Positions 28,510-37,635 are shown, counted from the stretch's first letter. The stretch: 64,000 nt of DNA from DATFVA01 sp963743325 (GCA_963743325.1 CAVUOZ010000005.1:62001-126000), one strand, 5' to 3'. The notes: generated by a model from the sequence alone, not told the origin. A program made the numbers and translations.

Positions 28510-28918
28510 CTTAATACGCAAATTCCTGTAGAAGATTTAACATTTATTTATTAAGTTAAAACGAAATGATTAGGGTTTTAATGATGGGAAACTTCTTAGA
28601 TCAGATCATATAAATTATTTTAGAAAAATTAATTTCATTGCCGCAGAGCGGCAAAACATTAGTAGAAATAATAAGATGAAACATTATTAGAGCTGCAGAG
28701 CAGCGAAACATAAATCTTAATTCTCAAATTCCTGTAGAAGATTTAACGTTTATTTATTAAGTTAATACAAAATGATTAGGGCTTTAATGATGGGAAACTT
28801 CTTAGATCAGATCATATAAATTATTTTAGAAAAATTAATTTCATTGCCGCAGAGCGGCAAAACATTAGTAGATTTAATAAGGTAAAACATTTTCAGAGCT
28901 GCAGAGCAGCGACACATT
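28510..28918. repeat. Two tandem 206-bp repeats upstream of the transposase
   Basis: Copies start at 28510 and 28716 with period 206 bp and only scattered differences. Each contains CCTGTAGAAGATTTAAC, a CATTGCCGC-AGA-GCGGCAA hairpin and a GAGCTGC-AGA-GCAGCGA hairpin. The second copy ends just before the transposase ribosome-binding site. Confidence 0.85.
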
Positions 28919-28954
28919 AAATTCTTATAAAGGGAAAATCATAAGGAGGTTAAA

Positions 28955-29415
28955 TTGGCAGATACCTACACTCAGCTGTACGCACAAATCATATTTTCTC
29001 CTAAGGGAAGACAAAATCTGATTCAGGATAGAATCAAAACCCAAATACACAAATACATTACCGGAATAGTTAAAAATCAAAACCAGAAACTGATGATAAT
29101 TAATGGTATGCCTGATCATATTCATATGTTTGTGGGATTCTTACCGGATATTGCATTATCAGACCTAATAAGTGTAATTAAATCTAACACAACCAATTAT
29201 ATAAACGATCAAAAATTAGTTGTAGGGAAATTTTCCTGGCAGAGAGGATTCGGGGCATTTACATACAGTAAATCTCAGGTTCAGGGGTCATTAGTTATAT
29301 TCAAAACCAGGAACAACATCACAGGAAGAAAACATTTAGGGAAGAATATCTGGAAATATTGGAAAAGTTTGGTGTAGAATATAAGAGCGAATATTTGTTT
29401 GAATGGTTTGATTAA
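28955..29415 (+). pseudogene. tnpA: IS200-like Y1 (HUH) transposase, frameshifted
   Basis: TTG start with AAGGAGG 6 bp upstream. Frame one matches IS200/TnpA-type proteins through the HUH motif P-D-H-I-H-M and F-S-W-Q-R-G-F-G-A-F-T-Y-S-K-S-Q-V, then becomes nonsense. Restoring one G in the GGG near 29283 lets reading continue V-I-S-Y-I-Q-N-Q-E-Q-H-H-R-K-K to the stop at 29413-29415. That shifted frame carries the catalytic Tyr. The element is therefore inactive unless a frameshift occurs, or unless this is a one-base sequence error. The neighbouring palindromes look like its substrates. Confidence 0.88.
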
Positions 29416-29427
29416 ATAAAAATGTTT

Positions 29428-29557
29428 CGCCGCTCTGCGGCTAAATACAGTAAGAATATCCGGTGTTCAGACAATTATGGGTCTTCTGCCGCAGCGCGGC
29501 AGAACCTTAGTAGATAGAATAAATCAAAAAAAAAACAACTGAGCTGCAGAGCAGCGA
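29428..29557. repeat. Palindromic repeat module, right flank of the IS200-like element
   Basis: A direct copy of the 28374-28500 module: GCCGC-TCT-GCGGC, AATTATGGGTCTTCTGC, CTGCCGC-AGC-GCGGCAG, and GAGCTGC-AGA-GCAGCGA. It starts 13 bp after the reconstructed transposase stop. Confidence 0.82.
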
Positions 29558-29579
29558 AACTCTGCGGCTTGCAGAAAAT

Positions 29580-29629
29580 AAAGATGACATCTTTGGAATG
29601 TGGACTACATGTAAAAAGATGTCATCTTT
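29580..29629. repeat. Nested inverted repeat
   Basis: Arms AAAGATGACATCTTT (29580-29594) and AAAGATGTCATCTTT (29615-29629) are reverse complements, and each arm is itself a near-palindrome. It lies in the 29558-29845 gap, which also holds a C-A-C-A-G-A-rich simple stretch (29700-29740) and no gene. Confidence 0.8.
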
Positions 29630-29845
29630 ACCCAAGATTTTCAATCTGTGGGAATCCATAGAAAAATCTGAGCAGGTCTGTGGTTAAAAAAGAAATAAAC
29701 CACAGAGCACACAGATTAAATCACAGATAACACAGAGACGGGGGTTGGCAGATACCTTTAATGTTTCACTTCGATCAGCTATCAAAAATTGATTTAAGTA
29801 TATGCATTTATATAAATTTACTTTATAAAATATAGGATAGACTAA

Positions 29846-31921
29846 ATGATTAATATCAGAATCACTTTTATTTTATTTATAATATTCTTCTCATCTGTTT
29901 TCCCCCAGAAAAATGCTTTTACAATTTCAGATCTATACAAAGTGAAATCCGTTGGTGAGCCGGTTCTTTCTCATTCGGGAAATGAAATTGCATTTACTGT
30001 CACCGGCTATAACCTGTCGCAAGGGGAATCGAATACTGACATTTATGTAATGAACAACGATGGTTCGGATCTTAAATCAGTCGCAGATTCAAAACAAAGT
30101 GAATCAAACCTTTTCTGGTCTGAAGATGATTCAAAAATTTATTACCTGAAGGATAATCAGCTTTATGCTTATAACATAAAGAATGGAAATGCAGAAGAAC
30201 TAACGGACATTTCCACAGGAATTTATGACCCTGTTCTTTCTCCGGATGGAAAACTGGTTGCTTTCACGACAGATATTTTCCCGGAATGCGGAACAGATGA
30301 TGCCTGTAATAAAAGATTATTAAAATCCTCAAAAGAAGGTCCTCTTCAGGCTTATGTGGCTGACAGTCTCTTATTCAGACACTGGACTGCATACAGGGGA
30401 GAAAAAGAATCGCATATTTTCATCCTTAACCTCGGTACAAAAAAATATACTGATTTAGCTCACAGCGAGCTTGCTTCAGATATGTACCTGCTGGGAGGAG
30501 ATGTAAAATATAATTTCTCACCCGACAGTAAAGAATTATGTTTTATGAATAATCCCGGTACAGGACTTGCCGCTTCAACTAATTCAGACTTGTTCGTTAT
30601 CCCCGTTGAGGGAGGAAAAGCAGTCAATATTACTTCATCCAATCAGGCCTGGGATGGTTCTCCGGTCTACTCTCCCGATGGAAAGTACATTGCTTACAGG
30701 ATGCAGTTAACTCCGAAGTATGAATCCGACAGGTACGGGATTGCATTATATGACAGGGAAACAAAAAAAATTACTAATCTCACGGAAAAATTTGATAATA
30801 CAATAGATGCAGTAAAATGGGGTAATGATTCCAGATCAATTTATTTTAGTTCTGATTTTCATGGCTATGACCCGGTCTATAAGCTGGATATTATTACAGA
30901 TAGCATAAGTAAGGTTACAGATAATGAGTCTGTCTCCGGGTATGAGATCTCTCCCGGTCAGGATTTCATTTACTACCTTTCAAGCTCTGTGGGAAAACCT
31001 TCAGAGATATACAGTATCAATACTAAATCCAAAGTTTATAAATCACTTACATCTTTTAATAAGAATTTGCTGGAAGAAGTTGATTTCCGGCCTGCCGAAC
31101 AATTGTGGGTGGAAGGAGCAGGAGGCGAGAAAGTCCAGGTGTTTATTGTTAAGCCGCACGATTTTGATCCTTCTAAAAAATATCCGCTGATACTAAATGT
31201 GCATGGCGGTCCTCAGGGACAATGGATGGATTCTTTCCGGGGCGACTGGCAGGTTTATCCCGGTTCGGGTTATGTTGTTGCATTTCCAAATCCTCATGGT
31301 TCAACCGGCTCCGGTGCAGAATACACAAAAGAGATCAGCGGCGACTGGGGAGGAGCAGTGTTTGAGGATCTGATGAAAGTGACCGATGCTCTCGAAAAAC
31401 TGCCGTACGTTGATACCAGCAGAGTAGGCGCAATGGGATGGTCATTCGGCGGTTATATGATGGATTGGTTTGAAGCACAGACTCACAGGTTCAAATGTCT
31501 TGCTTCCATGATGGGAATATTTGATCTTGAAGCCTTCTGGGGAGCAACCGAAGAGACCTGGTTCGCAAACTGGGATTTGAAAGGGCAGCCCTGGAATTCA
31601 GAAATTTATGATAAATTTTCTCCGTCAAAATATGTCCGGAATTTTAAGACCCCTGCATTAATTATAACAGGGGAAAGAGATTACCGGGTTCCTTATATAC
31701 AGAGCATACAATTTTTTACAACCCTGCAATCCTTAGGCATTGATTCACGGTTGATCATTTTCAAAAATGACGGACACTGGCCTGATTATGTTAAATCAAT
31801 GCCTCTTTATTACAATGCTCATCTCGAGTGGTTCCATAAATATCTTGGCGGTGCGCCGGCTCCCTATGATTCACATAAGATGGTGAAGAATGCAGCGTTT
31901 GAAGAATCGAATGAAGAATAG
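29846..31921 (+). CDS. Secreted S9-family peptidase (acylaminoacyl-peptidase/DPP-like)
   Basis: 691 aa. A signal peptide (about residues 1-20, ending S-S-V-F-P-Q) is followed by a beta-propeller with WD40-like/TolB-type repeats (V-L-S-P-D-G-K-L-V-A-F-T, V-Y-S-P-D-G-K-Y-I-A-Y) and a prolyl-oligopeptidase catalytic domain. The triad is Ser533 in G-W-S-F-G-G-Y, Asp612 in G-E-R-D-Y-R-V-P and His644 in D-G-H-W-P. It probably degrades oligopeptides in the periplasm. Unlike the prolyl oligopeptidase at the right edge, it belongs to the S9C/S9B-type branch. No T9SS sorting domain. Confidence 0.92.
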   Translation: MINIRITFILFIIFFSSVFPQKNAFTISDLYKVKSVGEPVLSHSGNEIAFTVTGYNLSQGESNTDIYVMNNDGSDLKSVADSKQSESNLFWSEDDSKIYYLKDNQLYAYNIKNGNAEELTDISTGIYDPVLSPDGKLVAFTTDIFPECGTDDACNKRLLKSSKEGPLQAYVADSLLFRHWTAYRGEKESHIFILNLGTKKYTDLAHSELASDMYLLGGDVKYNFSPDSKELCFMNNPGTGLAASTNSDLFVIPVEGGKAVNITSSNQAWDGSPVYSPDGKYIAYRMQLTPKYESDRYGIALYDRETKKITNLTEKFDNTIDAVKWGNDSRSIYFSSDFHGYDPVYKLDIITDSISKVTDNESVSGYEISPGQDFIYYLSSSVGKPSEIYSINTKSKVYKSLTSFNKNLLEEVDFRPAEQLWVEGAGGEKVQVFIVKPHDFDPSKKYPLILNVHGGPQGQWMDSFRGDWQVYPGSGYVVAFPNPHGSTGSGAEYTKEISGDWGGAVFEDLMKVTDALEKLPYVDTSRVGAMGWSFGGYMMDWFEAQTHRFKCLASMMGIFDLEAFWGATEETWFANWDLKGQPWNSEIYDKFSPSKYVRNFKTPALIITGERDYRVPYIQSIQFFTTLQSLGIDSRLIIFKNDGHWPDYVKSMPLYYNAHLEWFHKYLGGAPAPYDSHKMVKNAAFEESNEE

Positions 31922-31971
31922 AGGAGGGAAGTAAGTTCAAGTTCAAGATCAAGTACAAGGATGGAATTTAA

Positions 31972-32394
31972 TTAATCTTTAATTCTGGAGAGCTGGAGAC
32001 CGGTGATGATTTTATTTCTGCCCGGTTTATAAATATAGAAGCGGGGATTAACTTCTTTCCTGTAGTTTTTTATGTTTTCCGGAGGTGACTCCTTCAGGGT
32101 TTCATTAAGTACAATGAATCTTTCCATAGTTTTCTTTTTAGGCTCGTCGTTTCTGATATCTTCCTTCGGTTTGTTTTCATAAATGATATTTACATCATTA
32201 CTCTTATCAGGATTATACCTGGGGAAACCCGCTGGACGGTTTTTTACCTTAAAAAGAAGGTAGGATAGTGTTAAAAGTACCATCAGTCCCAGGGTGAAAA
32301 TAAATACCGTAGATTCTATAATTTGAATAAGTTCCATATAATCGACACACGAAGATAAGTTTTCTGAAAAAGTTTCAATATTTATACCATACAT
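31972..32394 (-). CDS. Hypothetical single-pass membrane protein
   Basis: Up to 140 aa. One transmembrane helix (S-T-V-F-I-F-T-L-G-L-M-V-L-L-T-L-S-Y-L-L-F) is followed by a basic, polar tail ending L-Q-L-S-R-I-K-D. The ATG at 32337 would place the helix near the N-terminus, whereas the ATG at 32394 adds 19 residues; neither has a good ribosome-binding site. No family recognised. It converges on the S9 peptidase gene. Confidence 0.6.
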   Translation of the reverse strand: MYGINIETFSENLSSCVDYMELIQIIESTVFIFTLGLMVLLTLSYLLFKVKNRPAGFPRYNPDKSNDVNIIYENKPKEDIRNDEPKKKTMERFIVLNETLKESPPENIKNYRKEVNPRFYIYKPGRNKIITGLQLSRIKD

Positions 32395-32411
32395 AAATTA
32401 AAAAATAATCC

Positions 32412-32444
32412 TATATTTGCCGCTCGATTAATCACATAATCGAG
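32412..32444 (+). promoter_or_regulatory. Candidate TAnnTTTG promoter and leader hairpin before HU
   Basis: TATATTTG at 32412-32419 fits the Bacteroidota-type -7 element. Directly after it an 8-bp stem, CTCGATTA / TAATCGAG with a 6-nt loop (32423-32444), would begin a leader of about 180 nt before the HU gene. No known riboswitch matched. Confidence 0.4.
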
Positions 32445-32613
32445 AAAAATTATCATTTTGAGATGGTCAAAAAGCCCTAAGGCAGCCGGAGTTATGTGTT
32501 GTACATTACCCGGACAGATAAATAATTGATTTTTTTCTCCCCCTTTGATAATTTAACTTATTAAATAACAATGAGTTAGAATAATCCTGATAGTAATTAA
32601 GCGGGAGAAGAAT

Positions 32614-32910
32614 ATGACAAAGGCAGATATAGTTGATAAAGTAGCAACAGGGACCGGTTTGACAAAACTTGAAACCGAGGCAATTATTGAAGGGTTTTTC
32701 AGAACCGTGATTGACGCATTAAAGCAAGGAAAAAATATTGAGATAAGGGGATTTGGAAGTTATAAGGTAAAAAAGAAAAAAGAACGGCAGGCACGTAACC
32801 CTAAATCGGGAGAACAGGTTTTTGTGCCCGCGCATTACGTCCCGACATTTAAATTCTCCAAGGATTTTAAGGAGATGGTAGATGCGGGAATGAAAGAAGT
32901 AGAAGGTTAA
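32614..32910 (+). CDS. HU/IHF-family DNA-binding protein
   Basis: 98 aa, classic HU length. The beta-arm region R-G-F-G-S-Y-K-V-K, the Arg/Lys-rich flexible arm R-Q-A-R-N-P-K-S-G-E and the tail P-T-F-K-F-S-K-D-F-K are diagnostic. It bends and compacts DNA as a nucleoid protein. A GGGAGAAG ribosome-binding site lies upstream, and the zinc-ribbon/TPR gene starts 6 bp after its stop. Confidence 0.95.
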   Translation: MTKADIVDKVATGTGLTKLETEAIIEGFFRTVIDALKQGKNIEIRGFGSYKVKKKKERQARNPKSGEQVFVPAHYVPTFKFSKDFKEMVDAGMKEVEG

Positions 32911-32916
32911 TTTTTA

Positions 32917-33813
32917 ATGACAAAATTTTGCCCGTCCTGCGGAACAAAACTCGAGCAGGAATATAATTTTTGTCCCTCCTGCGGTTTTGATCTGAGGAAG
33001 GTGACTGAACCTCCTGAAGGAGTACCCGGGGATACGCAATCGGAAGAAATAATTTTATGTGATAATTGCGGTGAGGAGAATTCGCCCGGTAATAAATTAT
33101 GTGAATACTGCGGTGCCCCTTTAAAAGGCACCAGTGTTAAAAAGGATATCAAAGAGAATAAAGCAGTTAAAGCAAAGACCAGTGAACCTAAGAAGCAGCA
33201 GGCGAAGTTAAAATCGGCTCCTGTTAAGAATCCCCCCGCAAAAAAAACAAAAGAACTTGAACCGAAAAAGATGCTGATGATAATCGGCGGGGTAATTATT
33301 GTTATTTTTATTATTCTATGGGCATCGGGTGTTTTAAATTCATCCGTTCCGGAAGGAGTCACCCAGAACCAGGTATCCGGTCAGAGCTCAGGAGTTGATC
33401 TCAACAATATTCAAAAAATAAACGAACTTGAAACTCAGGTAAAAAATAATCCGGATGATGCAGATTTATTACTGGAGCTGGCACATTTAAAGAATGATTC
33501 GGGTTTGTACGAGCAGGCTATAGTTGATTATCAGAAATACCTGGAAAAGAATCCTTCCAATCCCGATGCAAGGATTGATATGGGAGTATGCTATTACAAT
33601 CTTCACAATTATGATGAAGCCATCAAGCAGATGGAAAAGGCTCTTCAATATTCACCGCAGCATCAGATAGGGTATTTAAACCTGGGAATTGTTAACTTAA
33701 CAGCTGGAAATTTTGAAAAATCTCAGGATTGGCTGAAAAAAGCCGTTCAGATTGATCCTAATTCCGAAATAGGAAAAAAGGCTCAGGAATTATTAGAATC
33801 ACATAAAAAATAA
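32917..33813 (+). CDS. Zinc-ribbon, membrane-anchored TPR protein
   Basis: 298 aa. Two N-terminal zinc ribbons: Cys5/8/19/22 and Cys48/51/62/65. A Lys-rich linker, a transmembrane helix at about residues 119-140 (M-L-M-I-I-G-G-V-I-I-V-I-F) and three TPR units (about residues 170-290: E-Q-A-I-V-D-Y-Q-K-Y-L, Y-D-E-A-I-K-Q-M-E-K-A) follow. The zinc ribbons would face the cytoplasm and the TPRs the periplasm, or the reverse; the role is unknown. It follows HU by 6 bp. Confidence 0.88.
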   Translation: MTKFCPSCGTKLEQEYNFCPSCGFDLRKVTEPPEGVPGDTQSEEIILCDNCGEENSPGNKLCEYCGAPLKGTSVKKDIKENKAVKAKTSEPKKQQAKLKSAPVKNPPAKKTKELEPKKMLMIIGGVIIVIFIILWASGVLNSSVPEGVTQNQVSGQSSGVDLNNIQKINELETQVKNNPDDADLLLELAHLKNDSGLYEQAIVDYQKYLEKNPSNPDARIDMGVCYYNLHNYDEAIKQMEKALQYSPQHQIGYLNLGIVNLTAGNFEKSQDWLKKAVQIDPNSEIGKKAQELLESHKK

Positions 33814-33826
33814 ACAGGAGTAAATA

Positions 33827-33922
33827 ATGCCTTGTGGAAGAAAACGTAAACGCCATAAAATGGCCACTCACAAGAGGAAAAAAAGGCTGAGAAAGAATCG
33901 TCATAAAAAGAAATTAAGATAA
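33827..33922 (+). CDS. AURKAIP1/COX24 (mS38/bS22-like) small ribosomal protein
   Basis: 31 aa, starting M-P-C-G-R-K-R-K-R-H-K-M-A-T-H-K-R and then K-K-R-L-R-K-N-R-H-K-K-K. This very basic pattern is the bacterial version of the mitochondrial mS38 (COX24) domain, a small-subunit ribosomal protein in Bacteroidota. AGGAG lies at 33816-33820. It is easily missed by gene finders because of its length. It sits 13 bp after the zinc-ribbon/TPR gene and precedes a tRNA gene. Confidence 0.85.
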   Translation: MPCGRKRKRHKMATHKRKKRLRKNRHKKKLR

Positions 33923-33992
33923 TTACTCAGTATCATCTTGTATAATAAAATGGTGAATGGTTATTTTGCATTTGCCATTTTTATTTTTAAAA

Positions 33993-34065
<73 letters not shown>

Positions 34066-34235
34066 CTAAAAGTCTAGACTTACAAAGCCTTCTATAGCGA
34101 CTACAATTATTAACCCATTCCAAAATTGATTACCCTTAAGTTTTGGTTAAGTAAATAGTAGACGGAATAGTAATAGCGAAGTTCCCCGAACCAATATCAA
34201 ATGGATTATAACCCGATTTTTAAGATAGATTGAGA

Positions 34236-34436
34236 TTACTTAGTGTTTTTTGAGAGATACTCCACAAGTTTTTTAATATTCTTTTGACAAATCATACAAG
34301 TACATTTATCCTTTTCTAATTTATAATGTCGGTAAAGTGATTCCGCAAGAACCTTAACTTCATATTCAGGTTCTGATTTGCGTATTTCTCTCTTAAATAA
34401 TTCACTATAAAACTTGCTTTTAACCATACCATACAA
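34236..34436 (-). CDS. Possible small hypothetical protein
   Basis: 66 aa, charged, with a C-T-C-M-I-C cluster (three Cys within six residues) that could bind a metal. The start is doubtful: two ATGs (34436 and 34427) lack a good ribosome-binding site. No family recognised. The surroundings (34066-34235) hold no other gene. Confidence 0.35.
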   Translation of the reverse strand: MYGMVKSKFYSELFKREIRKSEPEYEVKVLAESLYRHYKLEKDKCTCMICQKNIKKLVEYLSKNTK

Positions 34437-34503
34437 ATGTATGGCTTCTCATTTGAAAAGCAAAATATCATAACATAAATATGGGAGTTTTCGCTCCCTA
34501 AAT

Positions 34504-34560
34504 TTACTTGAGTAACAGCATCTTGCCGGTCTTGATATATTCCAGCTGCATTTAATTTTT
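34504..34560 (-). pseudogene. Orphan T9SS sorting-domain tail
   Basis: Reading the minus strand into the stop at 34504-34506 gives E-Y-I-K-T-G-K-M-L-L-L-K, the final strand of a T9SS sorting domain, but no full domain or gene body is left upstream. A GGGAG/CTCCC hairpin (34483-34498) follows, as behind the intact gene at 45665. It is a remnant of a lost cargo gene. Confidence 0.7.
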
Positions 34561-34721
34561 CTAAGCAGAATTATCCATAGATAACCTTCAAAATTTTGGG
34601 TTACCTATATTATGACCTAACGACTTTTTTTCACTTCTTCGACGGTTACTTTATTTTTGAACCAATACGGTTTAAGAGAAAACAAAAACAGTTCTAGCTA
34701 ACTAACCAATTAAAGAGTATA

Positions 34722-34748
34722 TTAGCACTCATTCACTAAGAGTGCTAA
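34722..34748 (+). promoter_or_regulatory. CIRCE operator (HrcA binding site)
   Basis: Perfect TTAGCACTC - 9 nt - GAGTGCTAA, 36 bp before the groES ATG. It predicts HrcA heat-shock control of groES-groEL. hrcA itself is not in the window. Confidence 0.97.
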
Positions 34749-34783
34749 AAATTCTAGAAAATATTTGAATTCAAGGATGAAAA

Positions 34784-35083
34784 ATGGCAAAAGTTAATTT
34801 AAAACCATTGGCTGACAGAGTTATCGTTAAACCAAAGGAAACAGAGGAAAAAACAAAAGGTGGAATCATTGTCCCTGATACGGCAAAAGAAAAACCTGTT
34901 GAGGGAATAATTATAGCCGTTGGCCCGGGGAAAGTTACCGAAGATGGAAAACAAGTTAAATTGGAAGTTAAAGAAGGTGATAAGGTTCTTTATGGAAAGT
35001 ACAGCGGAACTGAGGTTACCGTTGAAGGTGAAGAATACTTAATTATGCGCGAAAGTGACATTTTCGCAATAATTAGTAAATAA
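34784..35083 (+). CDS. groES: Co-chaperonin GroES
   Basis: 99 aa, full length. It has the start K-P-L-A-D-R-V-I-V-K-P, mobile-loop sequence E-E-K-T-K-G-G-I-I-V-P-D and C-terminal S-D-I-F-A-I. Forms the heptameric lid on GroEL. It follows a CIRCE element and precedes groEL by 35 bp. Confidence 0.98.
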   Translation: MAKVNLKPLADRVIVKPKETEEKTKGGIIVPDTAKEKPVEGIIIAVGPGKVTEDGKQVKLEVKEGDKVLYGKYSGTEVTVEGEEYLIMRESDIFAIISK

Positions 35084-35118
35084 ATTTTGAAAAATGTAAA
35101 ATATGAAGAGGTTTAATA

Positions 35119-36750
35119 ATGTCGTCAAAATTAATTGAATTTAACAGTGAGGCCCGTGCTAAACTAAAAAAAGGTGTGGATAAACTGGCAAATGCTGTAA
35201 AAGTTACATTAGGTCCTAAAGGGCGAAATGTAATACTGGAGAAAAAATTTGGTGCTCCTACAATAACAAAAGATGGTGTTTCTGTTGCCAAAGAAATTGA
35301 ACTTGAAGACCCAGTAGAAAATATGGGTGCACAAATGGTTCGGGAAGTCGCTACTAAAACAAGTGATGTTGCCGGTGACGGAACAACAACTGCAACAATT
35401 TTAGCTCAGGCAATTTACCGTGAAGGTTTAAAGAATGTTACTGCAGGCGCAAATCCAATGGATTTAAAAAGAGGAATAGACCTGGCAGTTGGCAATGTTG
35501 TTGAATATTTAAAATCCATAAGTCGCGATGTTGAAGGGAGAAATGAGATTTCTCAGGTAGGCTCTATCTCCGCTAATAATGATACATCTATCGGGGGTCT
35601 TATTGCGGATGCTATGGAGAAAGTAGGAAAAGATGGGGTCATTACTGTTGAAGAAGCAAAAGGGACTGAGACTTCACTTGAAGTTGTTGAAGGTATGCAG
35701 TTCGATAGAGGCTATCTATCACCATATTTTGTAACTAATGCGGATAGTATGGAAGCTGTTCTCGAAGATCCATACATCTTAATTCACGATAAAAAAATTT
35801 CGGCAATGAAAGATCTGCTTCCTATTCTGGAAAAGGTTGTCCAGGCAGGAAAAGAAATGCTTATAATTACTGAAGACCTTGAAGGAGAAGCTCTTGCTAC
35901 ATTAGTGGTTAATAGATTAAGAGGTACTTTAAAGGTCGCTGCTGTAAAAGCACCTGGGTTTGGCGATAGAAGAAAAGCAATGCTGGAAGATGTAGCAGTA
36001 TTAACAGGAGGTACTGTTATTTCCGAAGAGAGAGGATTCAAATTGGAAAATGCAACTATATCCTACCTTGGGAGTGCAAAAAAAGTTGTAATTGATAAAG
36101 ATAACACTACTATTGTCGAAGGTGCTGGTAAAACGGATGATATAAAGAAAAGAATTAATGAAATAAAAGCCCAGATTGACAAAACCACTTCTGATTATGA
36201 TAAGGAAAAGCTTCAGGAGAGATTGGCAAAACTTTCCGGTGGTGTCGCTGTATTAAAGATAGGTGCATCAACTGAAATTGAAATGAAAGAGAAAAAGGCC
36301 CGTGTTGAAGATGCTTTACACGCTACCCGTGCAGCAGTTCAGGAAGGAATTGTTGCCGGCGGCGGTGTAGCATTTATTAGAGCAATCCCCGGCCTGAATA
36401 CAATTAAAGGAGATAATTTGGATCAATCAACCGGCGTAAAAATAATTCAGAAAGCTCTTGAAGAACCATTAAGACAAATAGTTAATAATGCCGGTATAGA
36501 AGGTTCCGTTGTATTGCAAAGAGTAATAGAGGGTAAAGATGATTTCGGATTTAATGCCGCAACTGAAACTTATGAATATTTAATAAAATCAGGCGTTATC
36601 GATCCTACTAAAGTTACAAGAACCGCTTTGGAAAATGCAGCCTCGGTAGCCTCTCTCTTAATTACAACTGAAGCAGTTGTTTTCGAGAAGAAAGAAAAAG
36701 TATCTGCAATGCCTCAAATGCCCGGTGGCGGAATGGGCGATATGTATTAA
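35119..36750 (+). CDS. groEL: Chaperonin GroEL
   Basis: 543 aa, full length. The ATP-binding loop G-D-G-T-T-T-A-T lies at residues 86-93; the V-K-V-T-L-G-P-K-G-R-N motif near the N-terminus and the G-G-G-M-G-D-M-Y tail are present. It is a tetradecameric folding chaperonin, co-transcribed with groES under HrcA/CIRCE control. Confidence 0.98.
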   Translation: MSSKLIEFNSEARAKLKKGVDKLANAVKVTLGPKGRNVILEKKFGAPTITKDGVSVAKEIELEDPVENMGAQMVREVATKTSDVAGDGTTTATILAQAIYREGLKNVTAGANPMDLKRGIDLAVGNVVEYLKSISRDVEGRNEISQVGSISANNDTSIGGLIADAMEKVGKDGVITVEEAKGTETSLEVVEGMQFDRGYLSPYFVTNADSMEAVLEDPYILIHDKKISAMKDLLPILEKVVQAGKEMLIITEDLEGEALATLVVNRLRGTLKVAAVKAPGFGDRRKAMLEDVAVLTGGTVISEERGFKLENATISYLGSAKKVVIDKDNTTIVEGAGKTDDIKKRINEIKAQIDKTTSDYDKEKLQERLAKLSGGVAVLKIGASTEIEMKEKKARVEDALHATRAAVQEGIVAGGGVAFIRAIPGLNTIKGDNLDQSTGVKIIQKALEEPLRQIVNNAGIEGSVVLQRVIEGKDDFGFNAATETYEYLIKSGVIDPTKVTRTALENAASVASLLITTEAVVFEKKEKVSAMPQMPGGGMGDMY

Positions 36751-36901
36751 AATATCATTCAATCGAGTAAAAAGATGAAAAAAGGACTACATCTTTAGAG
36801 TGAGGAGATAGTGTATATAAGCTTAATTATATAAACACAGTTGCAAGAATCTTTCTACAAGATTCACCCCCTACACACCCTTAAAAAGGAGGCAATTATA
36901 T

Positions 36902-37072
36902 ATGAGTTTGCCCAAAATAAAAATAGGTGATGTTCTTTATTCAAAAGAACATAATTGTAAAATTACTGTTGAGGTGATAACTACCGATGATAAGGTAGTC
37001 TGTGTATGGCACGATAATGAATCTTTGTCATATAGAGAATTGTTGGAACCGGAAAAACTTAGAGAAGCTTAG
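36902..37072 (+). CDS. Small DUF2158-like protein
   Basis: 56 aa with I-G-D-V-L-Y-S-K near the N-terminus and a V-C-V-W-H-D segment, resembling the G-D-V-V-Y-L-K-S-G-S and V-T-W motifs of the DUF2158/YodC protein on the opposite strand. Strong AAGGAGG at 36887-36893. Its stop overlaps the stop of the convergent gene by 4 bp (37069-37072). Function unknown. Confidence 0.7.
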   Translation: MSLPKIKIGDVLYSKEHNCKITVEVITTDDKVVCVWHDNESLSYRELLEPEKLREA

Positions 37073-37254
37073 ATGTTTAAAGTCATTGGATTTTCTTTTG
37101 TTAAAGCTTCTTTAGGATAACTACCATAATGCGGTTTGCCGGATTTATCAATCCAAGTAACTTTATAATGATTATTTTTTTCAATATATGTAATTGTCAT
37201 TGCGTCGCTACCGCTTTTTAAGTAAACGACGTCACCTATTTTGAAATTGTTCAT
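37069..37254 (-). CDS. YodC-family DUF2158 protein
   Basis: 61 aa. It starts M-N-N-F-K-I-G-D-V-V-Y-L-K-S-G-S and contains Y-K-V-T-W-I-D and P-K-E-A-L, fitting DUF2158. AAAGGA lies upstream of the ATG. Function unknown. It faces a similar small gene tail-to-tail. Confidence 0.82.
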   Translation of the reverse strand: MNNFKIGDVVYLKSGSDAMTITYIEKNNHYKVTWIDKSGKPHYGSYPKEALTKENPMTLNI

Positions 37255-37635
37255 TTTGAGTTCCTTTTAGTTCTTTGACATTTTGTTTGGCGTATTGAAA
37301 TACATACGGGTAGAAAAATAAAAAAAGAGCAATTAAATTGTTTAAAATGACAATAATAAATGCTATGACGGTGGTGTCATCCCTCTCTGCCTATATTAGT
37401 GAGACAAATTTATAGCTAGGAAAGCGTATATGCCATTATCCAGGGTAATAGATACATTCTTTCCTTATTCCTGATTAAGCTTACTATAGTGCCTTCTGGC
37501 TTCAATACAGCTTATTATAGAGAGTTTCTTTTGAACCATCAATATATCAATTTTACCCATTTGTTGTACTTATCCCTGTCGAGGGTGTATTTCAACTCGG
37601 TTGTGTATTTCTGCACTTTATATTCAATCACACTA

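Noticed and set aside
32445..32613. Riboswitch-like leader of HU
   Set aside because: A GCAGCCGG stretch recalls the c-di-GMP-I riboswitch 3' end, but the other conserved helices and loops are missing.
32907..33362. 151-codon minus-strand frame
   Set aside because: Antisense to the zinc-ribbon/TPR gene; its Ser/Phe-rich sequence mirrors the sense codons.
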